A stretch of 39,805 bases of DNA from an uncultured bacterium (lineage in GTDB: Bacteria; Verrucomicrobiota; Kiritimatiellia; RFP12; UBA1067): positions 1 to 39,805 of the forward strand of contig CACZDG010000043.1 in the NCBI GenBank assembly GCA_902779865.1, read 5' to 3'. The translations under genes and the position numbers were made by a program. Shown piece by piece: positions 1 to 7,546 of the stretch. How positions within the stretch are numbered: the stretch's first letter is position 1; the number at the start of each line of letters is the position of its first letter. The notes beneath the pieces are model-generated. The model was not told where the DNA came from. It was given only the letters and a program-made list of their open reading frames with translations, and made no database searches.

Positions 1-22
1 CAAACCAAAAAGGAGACAGCAA

Positions 23-793
23 ATGTCAGAGAGAAACCAGATACCCGAATGGAGCGGCGGGAAGCTCGAAAACGGCGAGTTCCTCAACTACTCCAAGGAA
101 GTCTCGCGCATCGCGCATGGCTTCGACGCTGCGAAGGTGCCGCTGGGCGACCGTCTCGCGACCCTCGACGCCGCGAACGTGAAGCTCACGGACTTCATCA
201 ACGAGTCCCGCAAGTACGGCGAAACCGCCGAGATCGCGAAGCTCGATTCCCGCCGCGACATCATCTTCCGCGCCGTCTGGAAGTTCGTAGAGACGCTTTC
301 CGAGCTGGACGGCGATAACGAGTTCGACTTCTCCGCCCGCCGCGTGCAGGCCGCGCTCGCCCCGTACAAGGGTCTCAACGCCCACCCCCTCACCAAGGAG
401 ACGGAGGAAATCAAGGGCCTGATGTACGACCTTCTGGAAAAGGAGGGCAGCATAAGCGGCGAGGTTGGGTTCATTGGGCTGACCGCCGCGCTCAGCGAGC
501 TTGCCGCAGCCAACGACGCATTGTCCGAGAAGTACAATGCGCGGACGGACGCGGGCATCGGGCGCGAAGCCGAGAAAGGTGGCGAAACCACCGTGTCGCT
601 GCGCAAGTCGGTCGCCGAGATGGTCGTGGACGTCTTCGCGACGGTCAATGCGCTCGACCGCGTGATGCCGTCCGACGCGACGGCAGCGGCGGTGACGTCG
701 CTTTCCGCGCTTGTTTCGCAGTTCAAGACCATCGCCTCGCAGGGCGGAAAACGTCACGAAGAGCTAGAACCAGTTCCGCCAAATAACGCTTAA
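23..793 (+). CDS. DUF6261-like hypothetical protein
   Basis: A 256-residue soluble protein with no signal peptide or membrane segment. It is rich in Ala, Glu, Lys and Leu and is probably all-helical. The middle pattern (KLDSRRDIIFRAVWKFVETL, about residues 73-92) and the overall length recall the DUF6261 family seen mostly in gut bacteria, whose function is unknown. The start at 23 is supported by an AGGAG ribosome-binding site at 11-15. It is followed by a repeat-rich non-coding stretch rather than an operon partner. Base composition matches the housekeeping genes downstream. The family assignment is from memory of family character; no catalytic motif is visible. Confidence 0.7.
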   Translation: MSERNQIPEWSGGKLENGEFLNYSKEVSRIAHGFDAAKVPLGDRLATLDAANVKLTDFINESRKYGETAEIAKLDSRRDIIFRAVWKFVETLSELDGDNEFDFSARRVQAALAPYKGLNAHPLTKETEEIKGLMYDLLEKEGSISGEVGFIGLTAALSELAAANDALSEKYNARTDAGIGREAEKGGETTVSLRKSVAEMVVDVFATVNALDRVMPSDATAAAVTSLSALVSQFKTIASQGGKRHEELEPVPPNNA

Positions 794-840
794 AACCGCC
801 AAAATAGGTAGTTTTAAAAATTGGGCGGCGTTTCCGCGCC

Positions 841-987
841 CAAAAGAGGTCCCGCCAAGTTTTTGGTGGGACTTTTTCCGTCGGAAAAAGCTTCCCCAAA
901 ATTTTGGCGGGGCTTCCGCCGCCGGAAAAAGCTTCCCCAAAATTTTGGTGGGACTTCCGCCGCCGGAAATAATCCCACCAAAACTTG
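841..987. repeat. 41-bp imperfect tandem repeat, palindromic
   Basis: A unit built from CCCCAAAATTTTGG, a CTTCCGCCGCCGGAA palindrome and a short A-run recurs at exactly 41 bp: the CGGAAA core starts at 882, 923 and 964, with a more diverged copy upstream from about 849. Each unit contains two inverted repeats, so both strands can fold. Open frames across it on both strands are by-products of the repeat. It lies between the DUF6261-like gene and the topoisomerase gene and could be a REP/BIME-like intergenic element. Confidence 0.75.
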
Positions 988-1024
988 TGTAGCGGCTGTT
1001 CTGGAAGCGGAGTTTCCGCCGGTG

Positions 1025-1059
1025 TGGTGGGCGGCTCGCCGGGACGGCTCGCCCCACCA
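1025..1059. repeat. GC-rich intergenic hairpin (GGGCGGCTCGCC type)
   Basis: An imperfect inverted repeat with TGGTGGGC on the left arm and GCCCCACCA on the right, enclosing CTCGCCGGGACGGCTCG. Related GGTAGGG-containing GC-rich palindromes occur at 21988-22025, 23110-23125 and 23460-23515, so this looks like one member of a dispersed intergenic family. It has no T-tract and is therefore not a typical intrinsic terminator. The rest of 794-1180 shows no gene. Confidence 0.55.
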
Positions 1060-1180
1060 TCTACATTGTTCCGCCTATGATTAACACAGAGGCACAGAGA
1101 ATAATGGCGGCGTTCCAAGTCAGTGTGCCGCTCAATGCGTCGAGTGCGTTCATTTCACCCAACATAACATCACTAAATTA

Positions 1181-1189
1181 TGGTATAAT
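1181..1189 (+). promoter_or_regulatory. extended -10 promoter of the topoisomerase gene
   Basis: TGGTATAAT at 1181-1189 is a perfect extended -10 (TGnTATAAT). The start codon is 52 nt further on. No good -35 hexamer is visible, as expected for extended -10 promoters. The same nonamer recurs before purC, hisS, tRNA-Ser and the AAA-ATPase gene. Confidence 0.75.
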
Positions 1190-1240
1190 ATGTGTCGTTT
1201 CACGGAATGAGATTTTGCCATTTCGGTTTGAACAGATAGT

Positions 1241-3508
1241 ATGAGCAAGAACAGTAAGAACAACGAACCGCCGAGTCTTTTTGACTCGCTCGACATTTTC
1301 GCTGCGCCGGAGCCGCCCGCCGCAGAGGCGCAGCCTGTCGCGAAGAAGCAGCGTCCTACGCCCGAACCTGTTGCGAAGAAGCCTGTCCCCGAACCAGAGC
1401 CGGAGGTTGCAGAAGAGGCTGCGTCAGAACCACCACCTCCGCCGTCCGTGCCATCTACCCAGCGCGTGGACCCGCCGCCGGGTCTTACGGGGCATGGTCC
1501 GCTACGCGACCTCTTCGACTTCAACTTCCGCCAGTATTCCGCATACGTGATATGCTCGCGCGCGATTCCGGCGGTCGAGGACGGCCTCAAGCCCGTGCAG
1601 CGGCGCATTCTCCACTCGCTTTGGGAAAAGGACGATGGCAAGTATACGAAGGTGGCGAACATCGTCGGCCACGCCATGCAGTACCACCCGCACGGCGATG
1701 CGTCCATCGGCGACGCGATCGTGGTACTCGCGAACAAGCTGTGGGGCGAGGGCAAGGGTTACCTCATCGACGGGCAGGGAAACTTCGGTAACCTCTACAC
1801 GGGAATGCCCGCCGCCGCCACGCGTTACATCGAGTGTCGTCTCACGGACCTTGCGCGCAAGGAGGTGTTCAACAAGAAGACGACGGAGTTCGTGCCAAAC
1901 TACGATGGACGCAAGGAGGAGCCCGTGCTCCTTCCGGCGAAGATACCGCTACTCCTGATGATGGGCGCGGACGGCATCGCCGTGGGTCTTGCCACTTCCA
2001 TCCTGCCGCACAACTTCATTGAGCTTCTTGAGGCGGAGATCGCCCTCATCCAGAAAAAGCCGTTCCAGCTCTACCCGGACTTCCAGACCGGCGGCGTGGT
2101 TGACGTGAGCGAATACCAGGATGGTCTCGGCAAGGTGAAGGTGCGCGCCGTCATCGAAAACCGCGACAAGAACAAGCTCGTGATCACCGCGCTCCCGTGG
2201 GGCAAGACCACGGACTCGCTCATTGACAACATTGAGGACGCGATCAAGAAGAAGAAGGTGAAGGTTCGCAAGATACACGACCTCACCGCCGAGAACGTGG
2301 AGATCGAGCTGGAGCTCGCCACGGGCGAGTCGCAGGACAAGGCGAAGACGGCGCTCTACGCCTTCACCGACTGCGAGCGTTCCATCTCCTCGCGCCCGAT
2401 CGTGCTCGACGAGGGGCGTCCGAAGATGATGACCATCACGCAGATCCTTCAGAAGAACGTGGATCGCCTCATGGCCCTCACGCGGCGCGAGCAGGAAATC
2501 AGGCTCGCGGAACTTGACGACCTCTTCCACGCGCGCACGCTCGACCGCATCTTCGTGGAGGAGCGCATCTACAAGCGCATCGAAAAAGAAAAGACCTACG
2601 AAGGCGTGCAGAAGGCCGTGATCGACGGCTTCAAGCCGTTCCGCGCCGAACTGCGCCGCGACGTGACGATGGACGACGTGGAGCGTCTCCTCAAGATTCC
2701 GATCCGCCGCATCTCCCAGTTCGACATCGACAAAAACCGCGACGAAATCAAAAACATCCTCGCCGAGGAAAAGCAGGTGAACGACAACCTCGTGCATCTG
2801 CGCGCGTTCGTGGTGAAGTACCTCAAGGGACTCGTGAAGGACTACCACAAGAAGTACCCGCGCTGCACGCAGGTGTCCACCGCGCCGTTCAAGCAGGTTG
2901 ACGTGCGCAAGCTCACGTCGAGCGAGCTCACGATCCGCTACGACAAGGAAACCCACTTCGTCGGCGCAGGGCTCAAGACGGGCGACGAACTCTTCAAGTG
3001 CTCCTCGCTCGACAAGCTGGTATTCGTGTGGAAGGACGGGCGGTACAAGATGTCCGCGCCGGTGGACAAGATTTTCGTCGATAAGGACCTCCTTGAGGTA
3101 TTCGTCTTCAACCCCGAGAAAGACCGCGACAAGGAGTTTTCCTGCGTTTACGAGGAGCCGCTTTACGGATTCTCGTACATCAAGCGTTTCACGTTCGGCG
3201 GCATGATCAGCAACAAGGAATACCGCCTCGCTCCGGCGAAGAGCAAGCTGCTCTTCTTCGAGGCCGGGTGCCCCGAGAATCTCTACGTGAAGTTCAAACC
3301 CGCGAAGGGGCAGAAGATACACCAGATGCTGTTCGAACCGCTGGAGCTCGTGGACAAGGGCGGCGGCGAGAAGCGTCCGGTGGTGGAGCTTCGCGGCGCG
3401 ACTGCGCGCGGCATCCAGCTTACCACAAAGGCCATCGCCCGCATCTCGCCCACGAAGGGCAGCTGGTGGGACGAGGGGGAAGGTTCATCGAAGGGCGTGT
3501 TGCTGTAG
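1241..3508 (+). CDS. parC: DNA topoisomerase IV / gyrase-type subunit A
   Basis: This 755-residue protein is the breakage-reunion subunit of a type IIA topoisomerase. Residues 1-90 are a Pro/Glu/Ala-rich low-complexity extension. The catalytic core begins near residue 88 (LFDFNFRQYSAYVICSRAIP), with DGLKPVQRRIL and QYHPHGDASIG. The active-site Tyr is Y196, within ATRYIECRL, preceded by the expected Arg. The C-terminal part after about residue 560 is short and lacks clear GyrA-box repeats, which favours a ParC-like (decatenating) role over gyrase. No parE/gyrB lies next to it in the window. The ATG at 1241 fits the promoter at 1181, although the ribosome-binding site is weak. The ParC/GyrA distinction is an inference. 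Confidence 0.9.
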   Translation: MSKNSKNNEPPSLFDSLDIFAAPEPPAAEAQPVAKKQRPTPEPVAKKPVPEPEPEVAEEAASEPPPPPSVPSTQRVDPPPGLTGHGPLRDLFDFNFRQYSAYVICSRAIPAVEDGLKPVQRRILHSLWEKDDGKYTKVANIVGHAMQYHPHGDASIGDAIVVLANKLWGEGKGYLIDGQGNFGNLYTGMPAAATRYIECRLTDLARKEVFNKKTTEFVPNYDGRKEEPVLLPAKIPLLLMMGADGIAVGLATSILPHNFIELLEAEIALIQKKPFQLYPDFQTGGVVDVSEYQDGLGKVKVRAVIENRDKNKLVITALPWGKTTDSLIDNIEDAIKKKKVKVRKIHDLTAENVEIELELATGESQDKAKTALYAFTDCERSISSRPIVLDEGRPKMMTITQILQKNVDRLMALTRREQEIRLAELDDLFHARTLDRIFVEERIYKRIEKEKTYEGVQKAVIDGFKPFRAELRRDVTMDDVERLLKIPIRRISQFDIDKNRDEIKNILAEEKQVNDNLVHLRAFVVKYLKGLVKDYHKKYPRCTQVSTAPFKQVDVRKLTSSELTIRYDKETHFVGAGLKTGDELFKCSSLDKLVFVWKDGRYKMSAPVDKIFVDKDLLEVFVFNPEKDRDKEFSCVYEEPLYGFSYIKRFTFGGMISNKEYRLAPAKSKLLFFEAGCPENLYVKFKPAKGQKIHQMLFEPLELVDKGGGEKRPVVELRGATARGIQLTTKAIARISPTKGSWWDEGEGSSKGVLL

Positions 3509-3517
3509 GACTGCTGT

Positions 3518-4117
3518 ATGGGCGGTGCAAGGATATTCCGTCTGGCGCTGCGCGATTCGCTGCCAGTGCTGATGGGCTACACGACGATGGGTTTCGTCGC
3601 GGGCGTGTTGCTTGCGGCGAAAGGGAACGTGGTGCTTGCGCCCCTGTGGGGGTTTCTTTCAAGCGCGCTGTGGGTCACGGGCACGATGAGCATCGCGGGC
3701 GTGCCGCACATCGCCGCGCGCATTTCCATCCTCGCTTTCGCGCTCATGACGCTCGCGGTAAACTTCCGCTACGCCTTCTACGGCTTTTCGATGCTCGGAC
3801 GGTGGAAGGACGTGCCGTTCCTGCACAAGTGCTACCTAATCCTCATGCTGACCGATGAAAACTACGCGCTTGAGGTGGCGTCGCCGATCAAAGACCCTCG
3901 GGCGCACCTTGCCTACTGTACGTATCTTTCGGCGCTCAACCACTCATATTGGATTGCGGGCGTGGTATCCGGCGCGGTCACCGTGGCGCTGCTCGGGATG
4001 ATGGTCGATCCCGATGCCATCCGCAGTTGGACGAACGGGATGGAATTCGCGATGCTTGCTCTTTTCCTCGTCATATTCACCGATCAGATCAGGGGGTTCA
4101 TCCGCCATGGGAAATGA
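3518..4117 (+). CDS. azlC: AzlC family branched-chain amino acid exporter, large subunit
   Basis: A 199-residue membrane protein with about five hydrophobic helices. It carries the AzlC hallmarks: an N-terminal RDSLPVLMGYTTMGFVAG segment and a NFRYAFYGFSML segment near residue 90. It is expected to form a two-component exporter of branched-chain amino acids with the AzlD-like protein encoded immediately downstream, with which it overlaps by 11 bp. It is somewhat shorter than the usual 220-240 residues. It starts only 9 nt after the topoisomerase gene and has no promoter of its own, so it is probably read through from 1181. Substrate is inferred from the family only. Confidence 0.88.
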   Translation: MGGARIFRLALRDSLPVLMGYTTMGFVAGVLLAAKGNVVLAPLWGFLSSALWVTGTMSIAGVPHIAARISILAFALMTLAVNFRYAFYGFSMLGRWKDVPFLHKCYLILMLTDENYALEVASPIKDPRAHLAYCTYLSALNHSYWIAGVVSGAVTVALLGMMVDPDAIRSWTNGMEFAMLALFLVIFTDQIRGFIRHGK

Positions 4118-4436
4118 AATCCTCTACATGGCCGGAATCGTCGCGGCCGGATTCGTGGTCAACTTCGGACTTCGTGCGCTGCCGTTTCTCTTTTTCGGTG
4201 CGCGGAAGGGACCGCTGCCGCCGTGGGTCGAGAAGTTCGGTGCGTTCGTATCGCCCGTGATAATCGCCTGCCTGATAGTATATTCATTTGCCGGGGTGCA
4301 GTGGCGAACGGCCTGCCCCTACATAGCGGCCGCAGTTACGGTGGGGCTTCAGATATGGCGGCGCAATCCGCTTCTATCCATTGTGGTTGGCACGCTGGTG
4401 TATATGGCCGCCGTACGCATTGCAGGCGCAGCGTAG
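4107..4436 (+). CDS. azlD: AzlD family small subunit of amino acid exporter
   Basis: A 109-residue protein with four predicted membrane helices and the AzlD-type motif VNFGLRALPFLFF near the N-terminus. The start ATG at 4107 sits behind a CAGGGGG ribosome-binding site at 4089-4095 inside azlC; longer upstream versions of the frame would run through azlC and are not credible. The 11-bp overlap indicates translational coupling, in keeping with the obligate AzlC-AzlD pairing known for this family. Confidence 0.86.
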   Translation: MGNEILYMAGIVAAGFVVNFGLRALPFLFFGARKGPLPPWVEKFGAFVSPVIIACLIVYSFAGVQWRTACPYIAAAVTVGLQIWRRNPLLSIVVGTLVYMAAVRIAGAA

Positions 4437-4522
4437 TGGCCCCTTATACAATCCTTTTACAAAACTTATACAAAAAATAGACCTTTCGCATACCGTTATG
4501 CTGCAACTTCCTTGCGGCGTTT

Positions 4523-4531
4523 TGCTATATT
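4523..4531 (+). promoter_or_regulatory. possible extended -10 promoter of the RAYT gene
   Basis: TGCTATATT (TGnTATATT) lies 36 nt before the transposase ATG. It is followed by a CCGGC...GCCGG inverted repeat (4541-4555) and a GAAAGGA ribosome-binding site, so the leader could fold just upstream of the start. Confidence 0.45.
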
Positions 4532-4567
4532 AATCCGCGCCGGCCAAAGCCGGGAAAGGATTAAGGT

Positions 4568-5854
4568 ATGGAAAAGCAAGAAAGTGAAATCGTTGGCGAA
4601 AAAACAATCGCCGTATATCGGCCTGGCGAGGGCTTCCGGTGCGAGACGAAGCCATCTATGCTCAGGCGATGCCGAGGTTGGGATTACCGCCAGCCCTGCA
4701 TATACATGATCACACTCGTATTGGCCGATCGCCGCTCGCAGGCGCTGGGGAAACTGAAACTTGGAGCTTCCGCTCCAAGCACAGAACAGGCCGCTCCAAG
4801 CACAGAACAGGCCGCTCCAAGCACAGAACAGGCCGCTCGAAACACCGGGCAAGTCATTTCAGTGCCGGCGGCGGCAGCCCCCTGTTCTGTGCCGGCGGCG
4901 GTAGCCGCCGGATACATCAACCTCTCGCCGGCTGGCGAGGCGGTTATGCGCGAGTGGCTTGATATCGCTGCGCACCATCCGGAAGTAAAACCGCTTTTCA
5001 TGCAGGTGATGCCAGACCACGTGCATTTCATATTGCAGGTTTTACGCCCGATGGAAAAGCCGCTTGGCAATCTGATAGGTGGATTCAAGACCGGCAGTTC
5101 AAAGGCGGCGATTGGCGGGCCGGGGCTTTGGGCCGAGGGTTTTCAGGATATGATCCTTTTTCATGAAGGCCAGCTTGATGCGATGTTTCGCTACCTTCGC
5201 GATAATCCCCGCCGGCTCGCGATGAAGCGGCTTAACCCGAACCTTTTCAAGGTTAGGCGGAATTTCGAGGTGAAGTTGGCACAGCAAACCACAGCTCACT
5301 TTTCTGCCATTGGCAATCACTTCCTCCTTGAAGTGCCGATTAAGTTGCAGGTACAGTGCTCACGCTCGCTTTTCGCTTATAGTCGGCAGCCAAAACCAGG
5401 CGGCGGCAAGAAAATCTCGCGCGATGCGCATGGCAATCCCATTGCCGCCTTCACGACGCCGGCCTTTGAGGAAAAGCGCGATGAACTGCTCGCTGCCGCG
5501 AAGCACGGGGCGGTTTTGGTTTCACCGTGCATATCAGATGGCGAGCGCGAAATCGCACGCCTCGCATTTGCCGCCGGTGCGAATATTATCGCTCTGAAAA
5601 ACATGGGCTTTTCGCCGCTATACAAACCCGGTGGGATGCTATTTGACAAAACGGCCAATGGCAAGCTGTTACTGCTCGCACCAGCCGCATGGCCATACCA
5701 GACGGCCGAAAAGCCCATGACACGCTTCGATGCCTGTGTTTTGAATAGGATAGCTCAGCTGATTGCAGGAGAGGGTGCAGTCGAAATCAACTATAAGGGA
5801 GTGATGCCAAACTACGTTGATCGCCTTGTGCGTGAGGCGATAGGGCGCGGATAA
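4568..5854 (+). CDS. REP-associated tyrosine transposase (RAYT) with DprA-like C-terminal domain
   Basis: A 428-residue Y1-type transposase fusion. The Y1_Tnp domain starts near residue 45 (CIYMITLVLADRR) and has the HUH metal motif H151-V-H153 (VMPDHVHFIL). The likely nucleophile is Y209 in FRYLRDNPRR. An APSTEQA heptapeptide repeated three times and an Ala/Pro-rich linker are inserted between strands of the domain. Residues 290-428 resemble a SLOG/DprA-like Rossmann domain (GAVLVSPCISDGEREIARLA, then KPGGMLFDKTANGKLLLLAP). I recall similar two-domain proteins in Bacteroidetes. RAYTs act on REP-type palindromes as domesticated single-copy genes; no IS-like ends are seen here. The ATG at 4568 follows a good GAAAGGA site. 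Confidence 0.8.
   Translation: MEKQESEIVGEKTIAVYRPGEGFRCETKPSMLRRCRGWDYRQPCIYMITLVLADRRSQALGKLKLGASAPSTEQAAPSTEQAAPSTEQAARNTGQVISVPAAAAPCSVPAAVAAGYINLSPAGEAVMREWLDIAAHHPEVKPLFMQVMPDHVHFILQVLRPMEKPLGNLIGGFKTGSSKAAIGGPGLWAEGFQDMILFHEGQLDAMFRYLRDNPRRLAMKRLNPNLFKVRRNFEVKLAQQTTAHFSAIGNHFLLEVPIKLQVQCSRSLFAYSRQPKPGGGKKISRDAHGNPIAAFTTPAFEEKRDELLAAAKHGAVLVSPCISDGEREIARLAFAAGANIIALKNMGFSPLYKPGGMLFDKTANGKLLLLAPAAWPYQTAEKPMTRFDACVLNRIAQLIAGEGAVEINYKGVMPNYVDRLVREAIGRG
4772..4834 (+). repeat. 21-bp perfect tandem repeat x3 inside the RAYT gene
   Basis: Three identical 21-bp units beginning GCTCCAAGCACAGAACAGG lie at 4772-4792, 4793-4813 and 4814-4834. The period is a multiple of three and adds an APSTEQA-type heptad in frame. 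It lies between structural elements of the Y1 domain, so copy number could vary without breaking the frame. Confidence 0.9.
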
Positions 5855-5912
5855 TTCGGCAACCCCGGAGATTCCGAAAAATCCGAAGGCCATTACGCCC
5901 AGTGTAAAGCTG

Positions 5913-5939
5913 GTTACTCGGTAATTACGTACTATGTAA
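5913..5939. promoter_or_regulatory. paired palindromes, possible activator sites upstream of gdhA
   Basis: GTTAC-TCG-GTAAT (5913-5925) abuts TTACGTA-C-TATGTAA (5925-5939), both near-perfect dyads. A GTAAAGC direct repeat at 5904 and 5936 is spaced 32 bp, about three helical turns. They lie about 80-105 bp upstream of the start predicted from the sigma-54-like promoter, where enhancer-binding proteins commonly bind. The binding role is inferred. Confidence 0.4.
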
Positions 5940-5971
5940 AGCGTGTTGGCTTAACTTCGATTATCCACCGG

Positions 5972-5986
5972 AAAAGCGCTGCTTTT
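5972..5986 (+). terminator. small hairpin with T-run after the RAYT gene
   Basis: AAAAGC-GCT-GCTTTT forms a six-base stem with a three-base loop and is followed by two more T residues. It is weak because four of the six pairs are A-T, but it is placed between the transposase gene and the gdhA promoter. Confidence 0.35.
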
Positions 5987-5990
5987 TTAC

Positions 5991-6006
5991 TGGCACGGAT
6001 TATGCT
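5991..6006 (+). promoter_or_regulatory. sigma-54-type promoter of gdhA
   Basis: TGGCACGGATTATGCT matches the -24/-12 consensus TGGCACGnnnnTTGCW at every fixed position but one, with GG and GC at the required spacing. Transcription would start near 6017, giving a leader of about 38 nt before the gdhA ATG, which has a good AAGGAGA site at 6040-6046. This fits nitrogen-responsive control of ammonia assimilation. Confidence 0.65.
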
Positions 6007-6054
6007 AGTGAATAACCAAGGGTGGAGTGTCCACTCGACAAGGAGAAATTAGAA

Positions 6055-7419
6055 ATGAGCAAATACGTTGAGCGCGTCCTAAAGGAAACGGCCGCGCGGA
6101 ATGGCAATGAACCGGAGTTCATGCAGGCGGTGGAGGAAGTGCTCCTCACGCTTGATCCGGTTCTCAAGACTAACCCGCAGTACGAGAAGAACGCGATTCT
6201 CGAGCGTATGGTGGAGCCCGAGCGCGTGATCATGTTCCGCGTGCCGTGGGTGGACGACAAGGGCATCGTGCGCGTGAACCGTGGCTACCGCATCCAGATG
6301 AACAGCGCAATCGGCCCCTACAAGGGCGGCCTCCGCTTCGACCCCACGGTGAACCTCGGCGTGCTGAAGTTCCTCGCGTTTGAGCAGGTTTTCAAGAATT
6401 CGCTTACCACGCTCCCGATGGGCGGCGGCAAGGGCGGCTCCGACTTCAACCCGAAGGTGAGCCCCCATACGCCCGGCAAGCGTTGCAGTGACGCCGAAGT
6501 GATGCGTTTCTGCCAGAGCTTCATGACGGAGCTTTTCCGCCACATCGGTCCCGATACTGACGTGCCTGCGGGCGACATGAACGTGGGCGGCCGCGAGATT
6601 GGCTATCTCTTCGGGCAGTACAAGCGCCTCGCAAACGAGTGGACGGGCGTCCTCACGGGCAAGGGGCTTTCGTTCGGCGGCTCGTTGATTCGTCCTGAGG
6701 CGACCGGCTACGGCGATATCTACTTCGCCGAGAACATGCTCGCCGTGAAGGGCGATACCCTTGAAGGCAAGACGTGCGTGATTTCCGGTTCGGGCAACGT
6801 GGCGTCGTTCGCCGCCGAGAAGCTCATGCAGCTCGGCGCGAAGGTAGTGACGCTCTCCGACCGCAGCGGCACGCTCTACGTGAAGGAAGGCTTCACGCCG
6901 AAGCTCCTCAAGCAGGTGATGAACCTCAAGAACGTGAAGCGCGGCGAACTGAGCGAGCTCGCCAAGGCCGGCAAGTTCGTGAAGGGCGCGAATCCGTGGC
7001 AGGTCGCGGACAAGGTTGACTGCGCGTTCCCGTGCTCGCGCCAGAACGAGCTGAACGGCAAGGATGCCGCCTACCTCCTCAAGCATGGCTGCATGCTCGT
7101 GGGCGAGGGCGCCAACATGCCTTCCACGCCGGATGCAGTCGAGGCGTTCCTCGGCGCGAAGATCCTCTACTCGCCGGGCAAGGCGTCGAACGCCGGCGGC
7201 GTCGCCACTTCCGGCCTTGAGATGTCGCAGAACTCCGAGCGCCTCAGCTGGACGCGCGAAGAGGTCGATACGAAGCTCAAGGGCATCATGAAGGCGATTC
7301 ACGACAACGCCTACGAGGCCGCCGCGAAGTACGGCCACAAGGGCAACTACGTGATGGGCGCGAACATCGCCGGATTCACGAAGGTCGCCGACGCCATGGT
7401 CGCCCAGGGCGTGTGCTGA
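6055..7419 (+). CDS. gdhA: NADP-type glutamate dehydrogenase
   Basis: A 454-residue hexameric-type glutamate dehydrogenase, which aminates 2-oxoglutarate to glutamate with ammonium. The substrate-binding segment contains PYKGGLRFDP and the catalytic-lysine motif PMGGGKGGSDFNPK. The Rossmann domain follows, with SGSGNVASFAAEKL, and LVGEGANMPSTPDA is present near the end. Length and motifs match the small bacterial NADPH-preferring class. The ATG at 6055 is chosen over a GTG at 6022 because AAGGAGA lies 8 nt upstream and the protein then begins with the family-typical MSKYVERV. It is a single gene, flanked by its own sigma-54-like promoter and a terminator. Confidence 0.96.
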   Translation: MSKYVERVLKETAARNGNEPEFMQAVEEVLLTLDPVLKTNPQYEKNAILERMVEPERVIMFRVPWVDDKGIVRVNRGYRIQMNSAIGPYKGGLRFDPTVNLGVLKFLAFEQVFKNSLTTLPMGGGKGGSDFNPKVSPHTPGKRCSDAEVMRFCQSFMTELFRHIGPDTDVPAGDMNVGGREIGYLFGQYKRLANEWTGVLTGKGLSFGGSLIRPEATGYGDIYFAENMLAVKGDTLEGKTCVISGSGNVASFAAEKLMQLGAKVVTLSDRSGTLYVKEGFTPKLLKQVMNLKNVKRGELSELAKAGKFVKGANPWQVADKVDCAFPCSRQNELNGKDAAYLLKHGCMLVGEGANMPSTPDAVEAFLGAKILYSPGKASNAGGVATSGLEMSQNSERLSWTREEVDTKLKGIMKAIHDNAYEAAAKYGHKGNYVMGANIAGFTKVADAMVAQGVC

Positions 7420-7440
7420 AGTGCCGGAACAGCGTGAATG

Positions 7441-7474
7441 CGCGGAACCGCCGGACATCCGGCGGTTCTTCGCG
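7441..7474 (+). terminator. hairpin terminator of gdhA
   Basis: AACCGCCGGA-CA-TCCGGCGGTT (7446-7467) is a perfect 10-bp stem, extended outward by CGCG/CGCG. The T-tract is short (TTCTTCGCGTTT), so it may act as an intrinsic terminator of moderate strength or as a 3' stabilising stem. Confidence 0.6.
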
Positions 7475-7510
7475 TTTCTGGCGAAAATGGTGGAAGCGCG
7501 AACAGTGTTG

Positions 7511-7519
7511 TGGTATAAT
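7511..7519 (+). promoter_or_regulatory. extended -10 promoter of purC
   Basis: TGGTATAAT lies 27 nt before the purC ATG and is followed by a GAAAGGA ribosome-binding site. It is identical in core to the promoters at 1181, 11413, 19558 and 34504. Confidence 0.75.
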
Positions 7520-7546
7520 GTTACCCGTTTCTGAAAGGATTATCAG

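Noticed and set aside
764-1118. Small proteins encoded across the 41-bp repeats on either strand
   Set aside because: They arise from palindromic non-coding repeats and lack starts with ribosome-binding sites.
1949-3322. Long antisense open frame opposite the topoisomerase gene
   Set aside because: The + strand frame has full family motifs; the antisense frame is a by-product of GC-rich codon use.
4496-4852. Antisense protein with a repeated SGLFCAW motif
   Set aside because: The repeat simply mirrors the 21-bp repeat of the RAYT gene; there is no ribosome-binding site or family match.
4568-5854. Active IS200/IS605-type insertion sequence
   Set aside because: No flanking terminal hairpins shared on both sides and no accessory tnpB; the protein is a RAYT-type single-copy form.
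6079-7458. Long antisense open frame opposite gdhA
   Set aside because: gdhA is unambiguous; the antisense product is His/Arg/Leu/Glu-rich noise typical of a mirrored GC-rich gene.
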